Source of the DNA: Cardiobacteriales bacterium
GTDB lineage: Bacteria > Pseudomonadota > Gammaproteobacteria > Cardiobacteriales > Wohlfahrtiimonadaceae
Direction of reading: 5' to 3'
Length of the DNA: 5,435 nt
NCBI GenBank assembly: GCA_030150565.1
Contig: JASLFR010000050.1
Location: forward strand, 1 to 5,435
Shown here: positions 1 through 5,435 of the stretch, one piece after another
Numbering within the stretch: position 1 is the stretch's first letter
Layout of the letters: each line of letters starts with the position of its first letter
The notes under the pieces: model-generated
Database searches by the model: none
Seen by the model: the letters and a program-made list of their open reading frames with translations, nothing else
What the model was told of the DNA's origin: nothing
Position numbers and translations under genes: made by a program

Positions 1-1
1 G

Positions 2-481
2 CTCTGGCGAGATGTGGTGACTGAAGTCTCTAAAGAGTACCCCGATGTGGAGCTCTCCCATCTTTTAGTGGATAACGCCGCTATGCAGCTTGTGCGCGCG
101 CCTAAACAGTTTGATGTGATGTTAACGGGGAATATCTTTGGGGATATCTTATCGGATGAGGCTTCGATGTTAACAGGCTCCATCGGTATGTTGCCCTCTG
201 CTTCGTTAGATGAGAATAATAAAGGGCTTTATGAGCCTATTCATGGCTCGGCTCCCGATATTGCGGGGCAAGACAAAGCTAACCCATTAGCGACGATTCT
301 TTCTGTAGCGATGATGTTCCGTTACACCTTTAATCGAAATGATATCGCAGAAGAGATTGAAAACGCTGTGAAATCAGTCTTAGCAGCAGGATTACGTACA
401 GGTGATATCGCTCAAGAGGGTGAAGAGGTAATCGGTTGCGTAGCGATGGGTGAGGCAGTGCTCAAAGCACTCTCAGCATAA
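2..481 (+). CDS. leuB: 3-isopropylmalate dehydrogenase, C-terminal part (5' end outside window)
   Basis: LeuB oxidises and decarboxylates (2R,3S)-3-isopropylmalate to 2-oxoisocaproate with NAD+, the third step of leucine synthesis in the cytoplasm. The reading frame is open to the left edge, beginning Leu-Trp-Arg-Asp-Val-Val, so the GTG at 14 is an internal Val codon and not a start. The 159 visible residues are a bit under half of a typical protein of about 360. They include LVDNAAMQ with a metal-binding Asp (codon 71-73), the family signature NIFGDILSDEAS followed by GSIGML with two further metal-ligand Asp residues (codons 143-145 and 155-157), and the NAD-binding stretch beginning HGSAPDIAG (from 242). 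The C-terminus is complete and ends in TAA. asd follows after 23 bases with no terminator between, so the two are probably co-transcribed. The assignment is near certain from direct resemblance to known LeuB. Confidence 0.97.
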   Translation, partial: LWRDVVTEVSKEYPDVELSHLLVDNAAMQLVRAPKQFDVMLTGNIFGDILSDEASMLTGSIGMLPSASLDENNKGLYEPIHGSAPDIAGQDKANPLATILSVAMMFRYTFNRNDIAEEIENAVKSVLAAGLRTGDIAQEGEEVIGCVAMGEAVLKALSA

Positions 482-490
482 GGGTTGAAA

Positions 491-496
491 GGAGAG
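491..496 (+). promoter_or_regulatory. ribosome binding site of asd
   Basis: AAAGGAGAG in the short leuB-asd gap contains a good Shine-Dalgarno core, GGAGAG. It lies 8 bases from the first ATG (505) and 11 from the second (508), so it favours the first as the start. Confidence 0.8.
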
Positions 497-504
497 TTAA
501 AAGA

Positions 505-1617
505 ATGATGAAGGTCGGTTTTGTCGGTTGGCGCGGAATGGTGGGCTCTGTCTTGATGGAGCGAATGCAGGAGGAGGGGGATTTTGAAGGGATTCACTCT
601 ACATTTTTCTCCACCTCAAATGCAGGGGGGGATGCGCCTAAAGTCTCTGGAAGTTTTGAGGCAACATTAGCAGATGGTTACGATTTAGAAGCATTAACAG
701 CGCAAGATGCGATTGTAAGCTGTCAGGGGGGGGATTATACCTCTGCTATCTATGAGAAATTACGTGCGACAGGATGGGATGGTTACTGGATCGATGCCGC
801 TTCTACCCTTCGCATGGAGGAGCGCTCAATTATTGTGCTTGATCCCGTCAACCGTCATGTTATTGATCGTGGGTTAGAGAGTGGCGTAAAAGATTTTATT
901 GGGGGGAACTGTACCGTCAGCCTCATGCTTATGGCGCTTGGCCCTCTCTTTAAAGAGAATTTAGTTGAGTGGGCGACTTCGATGACTTATCAATCAGCAT
1001 CAGGCGCAGGGGCTCAAAATATGAAAGAGCTTATTGCGCAGATGGGGGCTGTTCACCATTTAGTTGCTGATGAGTTGAAAGATCCTGCAAGCTCTGTACT
1101 GGAGCTTGATCGCAAGATTACAGCGGGCTTTGAGAACCCTCTCTATCCAACGGAGCGATTTGGAGCACCGCTTGCGGGAAGCTTGATTCCATGGATCGAT
1201 ACACAATTAGAGAATGGGCAGAGCCGCGAAGAGTGGAAGGCGATGGCTGAGACCAATAAGCTACTCGAGAATAAGACTCCAGTACCGATCGATGGTACTT
1301 GTGTCCGAATTGGTGCGATGCGTTGTCATTCACAAGCGTTAACTTTAAAACTGAAAAAAGAGATAGACCTTGCTGATATTGAGCAGCTTTTAGCCGAAGG
1401 GAATGATTGGGTGAAAGTTGTGCCAAATGATCGAGAGATTACGATGCAAGAACTGACTCCTGCTGCAGTCTCAGGAACGTTAACAATTCCTGTGGGTCGC
1501 TTGAGAAAGATGAATTTAGGTGCGGAGTACCTCAATGCATTTACTGTAGGGGATCAACTTTTATGGGGAGCGGCTGAGCCTCTACGCCGTATCTTAAGGA
1601 TTATTCGCAATTCATAA
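505..1617 (+). CDS. asd: aspartate-semialdehyde dehydrogenase
   Basis: Asd reduces 4-aspartyl phosphate to aspartate 4-semialdehyde with NADPH, the branch point toward lysine/diaminopimelate, threonine and methionine. The 370-residue protein closely follows the E. coli-type enzyme (367 residues). Visible landmarks are the N-terminal nucleotide-binding GFVGWRGMVGS (residues 5-15), CQGGDYT (73-79), the catalytic Cys136 in GGNCTVSLML, Gln163 in TYQSASG, Arg268 and His275 in CVRIGAMRCHSQA, and the tail motif VGDQLLWGAAEPLRR (348-362). These match catalytic and substrate-binding residues known in E. coli Asd (Cys135, Gln162, Arg267, His274). Two ATGs stand in tandem (505 and 508); the first has the better spacing to GGAGAG at 491-496. 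The gene lies 23 bases behind leuB, an arrangement shared with pseudomonads. It carries G-runs of 7 and 8 bases (625-631 and 726-733), but the frame is intact. Confidence 0.98.
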   Translation: MMKVGFVGWRGMVGSVLMERMQEEGDFEGIHSTFFSTSNAGGDAPKVSGSFEATLADGYDLEALTAQDAIVSCQGGDYTSAIYEKLRATGWDGYWIDAASTLRMEERSIIVLDPVNRHVIDRGLESGVKDFIGGNCTVSLMLMALGPLFKENLVEWATSMTYQSASGAGAQNMKELIAQMGAVHHLVADELKDPASSVLELDRKITAGFENPLYPTERFGAPLAGSLIPWIDTQLENGQSREEWKAMAETNKLLENKTPVPIDGTCVRIGAMRCHSQALTLKLKKEIDLADIEQLLAEGNDWVKVVPNDREITMQELTPAAVSGTLTIPVGRLRKMNLGAEYLNAFTVGDQLLWGAAEPLRRILRIIRNS

Positions 1618-1641
1618 AATAACGGAAGAATATGATTAAAT

Positions 1642-1688
1642 GAGAGGCGTTATTAGAGAAAATTCAGTAAGATAACGCTCTCTTATTT
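1642..1688 (+). terminator. imperfect hairpin, probable terminator of leuB-asd
   Basis: GAGAGGCGTTAT (1642-1653) pairs with ATAACGCTCTC (1672-1682), giving 11 base pairs with a single bulged G, around an 18-base AT-rich loop. The tail TTATTTAA is only moderately T-rich. It sits 24 bases after the asd stop, which fits an intrinsic terminator for the leuB-asd unit. The long loop and broken T-tract make it weaker than the terminator after fimV, so a role as a partial terminator is possible. The 58 bases from its right arm to the fimV ATG are AT-rich and must hold any separate fimV promoter. TATCAT at 1700-1705 resembles a -10 box, but I see no convincing -35 element at the right distance. Confidence 0.55.
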
Positions 1689-1740
1689 AAAATATCCTTT
1701 ATCATAGCTAGCAAATTTAAATCTAAAACGAGAATTTGAG

Positions 1741-4278
1741 ATGAACTTTACGAAGATAAAACGGCTTTTATTAACAGCGTTTTTAATGTGTTTCTCCTCT
1801 GTACTCTATGCAGTAGGATTATCGAATGCCATTATTAAATCGTACAATAGTGAGCCCCTCTATATTGAGGCAGATATTGTGGGAGATGGCACGGTATCAC
1901 TCGCGACCCCTGCTGATTATCTTCAATACAATTATGAGCCTCTAAAGTATGATCTATCGATTGAGACGGTAGCAAGTGGAGGTGTTGAGAAGCTCTACAT
2001 CACCACAAAGCACCCGATTGATGAGCCCTCTTTCACTCTTCTTTTACGAACTAAATCAGAAAGTGGGGCAGTTGGGTTATTAGAGTTGCCAATTATCTTA
2101 GATTTTCGACCACAAGAGCAGGTAGAAAAAACAGTTGTTGAGGAGCGTAAAGAGGAGGCTCCTAAAGAAGATGAAGAGAGTCAAAATGAGACTTCTCAAG
2201 TCGCAAAAACGCCTCAAAAAGAGGAGAAATCGACTCAATCTGTAGAGAAGAAGAGTGAAAAGGCAGTTACTACAGAAGAGAAAAAGGTAGAAGCTCCAAA
2301 GGTTGAGGCGCCTCCTAAAAAGGTTGAAAAGCCTCAAGAATCTCAACCGCAAAAGAGCCAAGAACGTCGATCGACTCAGTACTATGAGACGAGCCGTACC
2401 TATGGACCTGTGAAAGCAGGTGAAACGATGTGGAGCATCGCAAATGCTGTGAAACCAGCAAACGTTTCAACGCAGCGCATGATCGATGCAATTAAGCAAC
2501 ATAATCCCCAGAGCTTTAGCCGTAGGGGTGAACTTTTAGAGAATAGTACATTGAAAATTCCAGATTTTAATCGTCCCCGTCAGCCAGAAGGGTCTGATGA
2601 TGAAGTAACCGAGATGAGCATCGGTCGTCCTATTAATGTTGAGCCTCTTCAGATTGAGGTGATTGAAGCGCCAAAAGAGGTGAAACCTTTGACGCTCTCC
2701 CCCTCTTCAGGGCCAAAACCACTCTCTATTAAGCCGGTGGAAGAGAGTGCTCCTAAACCTTTAACGCTTGAGCCTAAAAAGAGTGAGGGTGTAGCAGAGC
2801 AGCAAGAATCTGTTGAGCCTGAGCCTGTCATGATTCAGCCGCCAGCATCTGAGCGTAAAGACCCCGTTGTTGAAGGGCGAGAAGCGCGTATCCGTCAAGA
2901 AGAGGAGGCGTTAAACGCAAGTCTTGTTGATACAAGTGGTGAGGGCTTCTTAAAAGAGAATATGTTCTACCTCATCGGTGCAGGTGCGACAATTGTTCTC
3001 CTATTAATTGCCCTTTTACTCTTTAAACGTCGTAAAGATGGGCGCTCTATTGATGAAGAGGTTGAGAAGTTTAAGAAGGGGCAACCTAAAGAGGAGATCG
3101 ATTTCGATCTTGAAGCGGAGAGAGCGAAAAAGATCGAAGCGGAAGAGGCGAGAATTGCTGCTTTAGTCGCAAAACAGCAGGCGGAAGAGGAAGCAAAGCT
3201 TGCAGAAGAGAGAGCGAAGCTTGAAGACCCTGAAGATCCTCTCAATAGCTTAGATCTTGAGATTCCTGAAGAGTTAAAAGTCGCTGATAAGAGTGTTGAA
3301 GAGGCTCAAAAACCGCTAAAAACTGCTGCTCCCATAAAAGAGGAGAAGCAATCTGCTGAAGAGGAGGAGGTTTCAGGATTAGATTTTGATCTATCAGGAT
3401 TTACTCCACAGCTCGCCACAGAGGTGGAAGAGCCTAAAGCTGAGGAGTCTGAAGCTGAGTTAGATTTTGGTGGACTCGATTTCACTTTAGCAACAGATGA
3501 AGTGCTTCAGCCGCCTGTTGAGAGTGAAACGCAGAGCAGTGAAGAGAGTGGTGAAGCCGTTGCCCCCACGCTCAATTTTGAAGCGCCTGCACTTGAAGTA
3601 GAATCGCTCGATAATCTTGAGGAGATTGCTCCTGAAGTCGATTTCGGTGTTGAAAAAGAGGAGGAAGATTCGGCTGAAGTGCTCGATTTTCAATTCGATA
3701 CCGTTGAAGAGGAGGAAGATGATGAACCTCTCCCTCTCTCACCTGAGCTCTTTGGTGATGCATTTGTGAATACTCCTGAGCCGACAGAGCCGCAAAGTAT
3801 TGAGATTGCGGAAGAGACGGCTAATAATTCAGCTGATCTAAACCTTCTTCTTGGAGATCTAAACGCTCCTTCGTTAGAGGTTGAGGAGAGTGAAGCGGTA
3901 GAGATTGAAGAAGTGCCTCAAGTAGAGGTTCCTGAGATTGAGATCGAAGAGATCGAGCCTCTAGAGATTATTGAAGAGCCTGAAATTGATACTATTTTAG
4001 AGGCCCCTGCGCTTGAAGAGATCACGATTGAGCCTGAGGTGGTAGAGGAGATTGAAGAGGTGATTGAGATCCCTCAAGAGCCAGCTGCTACAGAGGAGAG
4101 CCCTCAACCTGTTGTAGAAGGGGATGATCCTTATAAGAGTGAGCGGGTAAAGCTTGAGTTAGCGGAAGCGTATTTAGGATTTGATCCCTCCTTAGCTAAG
4201 CCACTTCTTGAAGAGGTGATTGCAGCGGGAGATGAGACTCTTAAAGCGCAAGCAGAAGAGATGATGAAAAAGCTTTAA
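1741..4278 (+). CDS. fimV: FimV/HubP-family polar landmark / pilus assembly protein
   Basis: This 845-residue protein has the FimV architecture. A signal peptide (residues 1-24, basic start, hydrophobic core, likely cleavage after VLYA) leads into the FimV N-terminal domain (about 25-123, starting VGLSNAIIKSYNSEPL). Then come a Glu/Lys/Pro-rich periplasmic linker (127-215), a LysM-like domain (YGPVKAGETMWSIA at 221-234 to LKIP at 271-274), a linker with three KPL-type repeats (315-345), one membrane helix (408-428) followed by KRRK, a charged coiled-coil-prone stretch (about 455-495), and a long Glu-rich region. It ends in the FimV C-terminal helical motif (about 800-845; VKLELAEAYLGFDPSLAKPL). 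FimV/HubP proteins bind peptidoglycan and organise poles, affecting type IV pili, flagella and chemoreceptors; the exact role here is unknown. The start is set by the signal peptide; the Shine-Dalgarno (CGAGAA, 1729-1734) is weak. Position after asd supports the call. Confidence 0.93.
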   Translation: MNFTKIKRLLLTAFLMCFSSVLYAVGLSNAIIKSYNSEPLYIEADIVGDGTVSLATPADYLQYNYEPLKYDLSIETVASGGVEKLYITTKHPIDEPSFTLLLRTKSESGAVGLLELPIILDFRPQEQVEKTVVEERKEEAPKEDEESQNETSQVAKTPQKEEKSTQSVEKKSEKAVTTEEKKVEAPKVEAPPKKVEKPQESQPQKSQERRSTQYYETSRTYGPVKAGETMWSIANAVKPANVSTQRMIDAIKQHNPQSFSRRGELLENSTLKIPDFNRPRQPEGSDDEVTEMSIGRPINVEPLQIEVIEAPKEVKPLTLSPSSGPKPLSIKPVEESAPKPLTLEPKKSEGVAEQQESVEPEPVMIQPPASERKDPVVEGREARIRQEEEALNASLVDTSGEGFLKENMFYLIGAGATIVLLLIALLLFKRRKDGRSIDEEVEKFKKGQPKEEIDFDLEAERAKKIEAEEARIAALVAKQQAEEEAKLAEERAKLEDPEDPLNSLDLEIPEELKVADKSVEEAQKPLKTAAPIKEEKQSAEEEEVSGLDFDLSGFTPQLATEVEEPKAEESEAELDFGGLDFTLATDEVLQPPVESETQSSEESGEAVAPTLNFEAPALEVESLDNLEEIAPEVDFGVEKEEEDSAEVLDFQFDTVEEEEDDEPLPLSPELFGDAFVNTPEPTEPQSIEIAEETANNSADLNLLLGDLNAPSLEVEESEAVEIEEVPQVEVPEIEIEEIEPLEIIEEPEIDTILEAPALEEITIEPEVVEEIEEVIEIPQEPAATEESPQPVVEGDDPYKSERVKLELAEAYLGFDPSLAKPLLEEVIAAGDETLKAQAEEMMKKL
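2683..2775 (+). repeat. three short KPL[T/S][L/I]xP repeats in the FimV periplasmic linker
   Basis: Within fimV, residues 315-321 (KPLTLSP), 326-332 (KPLSIKP) and 339-345 (KPLTLEP) are three near-copies spaced 11 and 13 residues apart, between the LysM-like domain and the membrane helix. The codons differ between copies (for example AAA CCT TTG, AAA CCA CTC, AAA CCT TTA), so the similarity is at protein level and not a recent DNA duplication. Confidence 0.7.
3877..4080 (+). repeat. Glu/Ile/Val alternating low-complexity segment of FimV
   Basis: Codons 713-780 of fimV encode a segment made almost only of Glu alternating with Ile, Val, Leu and Pro (for example VEVPEIEIEEIEPLEIIEEP at 728-747). 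The DNA is correspondingly purine-rich, with imperfect GAGATTGA-like units. It directly precedes the conserved C-terminal motif. It continues the acidic character that begins after the coiled-coil-prone stretch, but its regular acidic/aliphatic alternation differs from the LDF-motif region before it. Confidence 0.65.
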
Positions 4279-4305
4279 TCATTCTAAAATAGATCACTAC
4301 TTTAA

Positions 4306-4343
4306 AGAGATGCTTAGTCTTAGATTAAGCATCTCTATTTTTT
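4306..4343 (+). terminator. strong Rho-independent terminator after fimV, abutting epmA
   Basis: AGAGATGCTTA (4306-4316) and TAAGCATCTCT (4326-4336) form a perfect 11-bp stem around a 9-base loop. An A and six T residues (4337-4343) follow at once. This is a textbook intrinsic terminator 27 bases after the fimV stop. Its T-tract ends only 11 bases before the epmA start codon, so it also lies in whatever leader epmA has. It may therefore act as an attenuator or 5' hairpin for epmA as well as ending fimV transcripts. Confidence 0.9.
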
Positions 4344-4344
4344 G

Positions 4345-4349
4345 AGGAG
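4345..4349 (+). promoter_or_regulatory. ribosome binding site of epmA, directly behind a terminator
   Basis: AGGAG lies 5 bases before the ATG at 4355 and starts just 1 base after the T-tract of the preceding hairpin. It fixes the epmA start, because no other start in this frame has such a site. The closeness means a ribosome on this site would cover most of the T-tract and could interfere with the hairpin. Confidence 0.8.
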
Positions 4350-4354
4350 AAAAA

Positions 4355-5305
4355 ATGGATAAGCATCAGATATTGAGAGCGCGCGCACGCTTTCTACGAG
4401 CGATTCGGGAGTATTTTTTTAAAGAGTCGGTGATTGAAGTGGATACACCGATTTTGAGCCAATATGGAAATCCAGATCCTGCGCTACTCAATTTTGTGAC
4501 GCAGTTTAATGGGCCAGGTAAGCTCTATCAGGCCCCTCTGTATGCGATTACTTCACCCGAATATCATATGAAACGGCTTTTGGCGGATGGATTTGATTCC
4601 TGTTACTACCTTGGAAAAGTCTTTCGTGATGGGGAGCTTAGCGCCCGCCACAATCCTGAATTTACAATGGTTGAGTGGTATCGCCTCAATTACGATTTAG
4701 AGGCGTTAATTAAGGAGACGATAACGCTCGTTGAGACTCTAATAGGGCGCTCTTTAGGGGTAATTTATTACAGCTATCGGGAGGCGTTTGAGACAATTTT
4801 AGGACTCAATCCATTTACCGCTTCTCTTGAGGAGTTAATTAAGGTGATTGAAGAGGGGGGAATTAATCTCACCTTTACAGTAAGCGATCGTGATGAGGCG
4901 CTTGATCTCATCGTTTCACACCTTATTGAGCCCGCGTTTGCGCCTGATAAAATTACGATTCTTGCTTACTATCCCGCCTCACAAGCTTCATTAGCAAAGG
5001 TTGTGGAGCGAGATGGTTTCTCTGTAGGTAAACGTTTTGAGCTCTATTATGGGGGGCTTGAGATGGCAAATGGGTATGAAGAGCTAACCGAGAGTGGGGA
5101 GCAGCGCCGCCGCTTTGAGTATGAGAATCATCAGCGTATTAGAGAGGGATATGAAGCGGTTCCTATTGATGAAGCGTTACTCGCTGTTTTAGATGATCTA
5201 CCCTTTTGTAGTGGCGTAGCGTTAGGGGTTGATCGTCTCTTTATGGCAAAAAAAGGCCTCACCAATATTGGCGAGGCGATTCCATTCCCATTTGAAGAGG
5301 CTTAA
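4355..5305 (+). CDS. epmA: EF-P--(R)-beta-lysine ligase (elongation factor P lysylase)
   Basis: EpmA (also PoxA, GenX, YjeA) is a class II lysyl-tRNA-synthetase paralogue that activates (R)-beta-lysine with ATP and attaches it to a conserved lysine of elongation factor P, helping ribosomes through polyproline stretches. The 316 residues (E. coli 325) form the catalytic core only and lack the N-terminal anticodon-binding domain of LysRS, as expected. Visible features are motif 1 (IEVDTPILS, 27-35), TSPEYHMKR (66-74), motif 2 (VFRDGELSARHNPEFTMVEW, 89-108), Tyr109, YPASQASLA (206-214), GLEMANGYEEL (234-244) with Glu236 and Glu243, and motif 3 (SGVALGVDRLFM, 286-297). These align with ATP and substrate residues known in E. 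coli EpmA, except that the RNE triplet of motif 2 reads Arg91-Asp-Gly-Glu94. The partners efp and epmB are not in the window. The gene sits directly behind the fimV terminator, and its own promoter is not evident. Confidence 0.95.
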   Translation: MDKHQILRARARFLRAIREYFFKESVIEVDTPILSQYGNPDPALLNFVTQFNGPGKLYQAPLYAITSPEYHMKRLLADGFDSCYYLGKVFRDGELSARHNPEFTMVEWYRLNYDLEALIKETITLVETLIGRSLGVIYYSYREAFETILGLNPFTASLEELIKVIEEGGINLTFTVSDRDEALDLIVSHLIEPAFAPDKITILAYYPASQASLAKVVERDGFSVGKRFELYYGGLEMANGYEELTESGEQRRRFEYENHQRIREGYEAVPIDEALLAVLDDLPFCSGVALGVDRLFMAKKGLTNIGEAIPFPFEEA

Positions 5306-5317
5306 ACCTCTTTATTT
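5295..5317 (+). terminator. small hairpin at the epmA 3' end
   Basis: AAGAGG (5295-5300) and CCTCTT (5307-5312) form a perfect 6-bp stem with a 6-base loop that contains the epmA stop codon; the run TTTATTT (5311-5317) begins within the right arm and continues past it. This could end epmA transcripts at the convergent junction. The stem is short and the T-tract is interrupted, so strength is uncertain. Read from the other strand, the hairpin lies just after the thioesterase stop but lacks a T-tract, so it is unlikely to be a good terminator in that direction. Confidence 0.45.
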
Positions 5318-5435
5318 ATGGGAGATTGAAGGAGCTCTCACGGCGCATTTTCGCTTCATTAAAACGGCGCTCTTGCAGTACATTCTCCAACACAAGTGGG
5401 GGAACGGGGGTTGGCTTACCCTCATCATCTACTGC
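5316..5435 (-). CDS. probable hotdog-fold acyl-CoA thioesterase, C-terminal 39 residues
   Basis: On the minus strand a frame is open from the right edge of the window to a TAA at 5318-5316, giving 39 residues that begin AVDDEGKPTPVPPL and continue into a charged tail ending RRESSFNLP. The pattern V-A-[VLI]-D-x-x-G-K-P-x-x-V-P-x-L followed by a Glu/Arg-rich helix is characteristic of the C-terminal end of YciA/YkhA-type acyl-CoA thioesterases, which hydrolyse acyl-CoA to free fatty acid and CoA in the cytoplasm. The hotdog domain and catalytic residues lie outside the window, so the call rests on this short tail only. The gene converges on epmA with 10 bases between the two stop codons. Confidence 0.6.
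   Translation of the reverse strand, partial: AVDDEGKPTPVPPLVLENVLQERRFNEAKMRRESSFNLP

Noticed and set aside
14..16. GTG at 14 as a possible start of a short LeuB-like protein.
   Set aside because: The frame is open to the window edge and the residues before it (Leu-Trp-Arg-Asp) match the LeuB interior, so the gene simply extends outside the window.
1088..1108. Perfect 7-bp inverted repeat CAAGCTC / GAGCTTG with a 7-base loop in asd.
   Set aside because: It has no T-tract, lies within conserved coding sequence, and is of a size expected by chance in a kilobase.
1118..1426. 102-codon minus-strand open frame inside asd.
   Set aside because: It is fully covered by conserved Asd catalytic sequence on the plus strand, and the translation resembles nothing I know.
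2281..2334. KVEAP/KVEKP-like repeats in the FimV periplasmic linker.
   Set aside because: Low-complexity Glu/Lys/Pro linkers are usual after the FimV N-terminal domain; I noted the linker in the gene entry but see no distinct repeat unit.
2098..2361. 87-codon minus-strand open frame rich in Leu, Arg and Phe inside fimV.
   Set aside because: It is the antisense image of the Glu/Lys/Pro-rich FimV linker. Its composition follows from the GA-rich coding strand, and no start signals or domain are seen.
2967..3245. 92-codon minus-strand open frame, very Ser/Ala-rich.
   Set aside because: It lies opposite the FimV membrane helix and coiled-coil region; the serine runs are reverse images of GAG/GAA/GCG codons. 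No independent support.
4412..4423. TAT TTT TTT AAA in epmA, which resembles a slippery sequence for -1 frameshifting.
   Set aside because: The full-length EpmA frame is intact and matches the family throughout; no stimulatory structure or alternative product is evident.

Overview
The window looks like a chromosomal housekeeping stretch from a gammaproteobacterium of moderate to lowish GC (mid-40s percent by eye). This rests on the gene set (LeuB, a gammaproteobacterial-type Asd, a FimV/HubP-family polar protein and the EF-P lysylase EpmA) and on the order leuB-asd-fimV, which is known from pseudomonads and relatives. The low GC and the divergence from enterobacterial and pseudomonad sequences make a Cardiobacteriales-like host (Ignatzschineria/Wohlfahrtiimonas type) a reasonable guess, but it is an inference from memory and not shown by the sequence.

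Layout, left to right. (1) The 3' part of leuB (open at the left edge, stop at 479-481) encodes the last 159 residues of 3-isopropylmalate dehydrogenase. (2) After a 23-base gap comes a complete asd (505-1617), aspartate-semialdehyde dehydrogenase. The two appear to form one leucine/aspartate-family transcription unit, closed by an imperfect hairpin at 1642-1688. (3) A large fimV-like gene (1741-4278) encodes a signal-peptide-bearing, single-pass inner-membrane protein with a periplasmic LysM-like domain and a very acidic cytoplasmic part; a strong Rho-independent terminator follows (4306-4343). (4) epmA (4355-5305) begins only 11 bases after that terminator's T-tract. (5) On the minus strand, entering from the right edge, is the C-terminal tail of a probable hotdog-fold acyl-CoA thioesterase (stop at 5316-5318). 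It converges on epmA, and a small hairpin spans the junction.

Functionally this is a mix of amino-acid biosynthesis (leucine, and the lysine/threonine/methionine/diaminopimelate branch), cell-pole organisation or type IV pilus function (FimV), and translation-factor modification (EpmA). No mobile element, CRISPR array, RNA gene, defence cassette or clearly novel system is visible. The points most worth a second look are the terminator placed directly against the epmA ribosome binding site, the short-motif and alternating acidic/aliphatic architecture of FimV, and the replacement of the usual fimV downstream neighbour by epmA.
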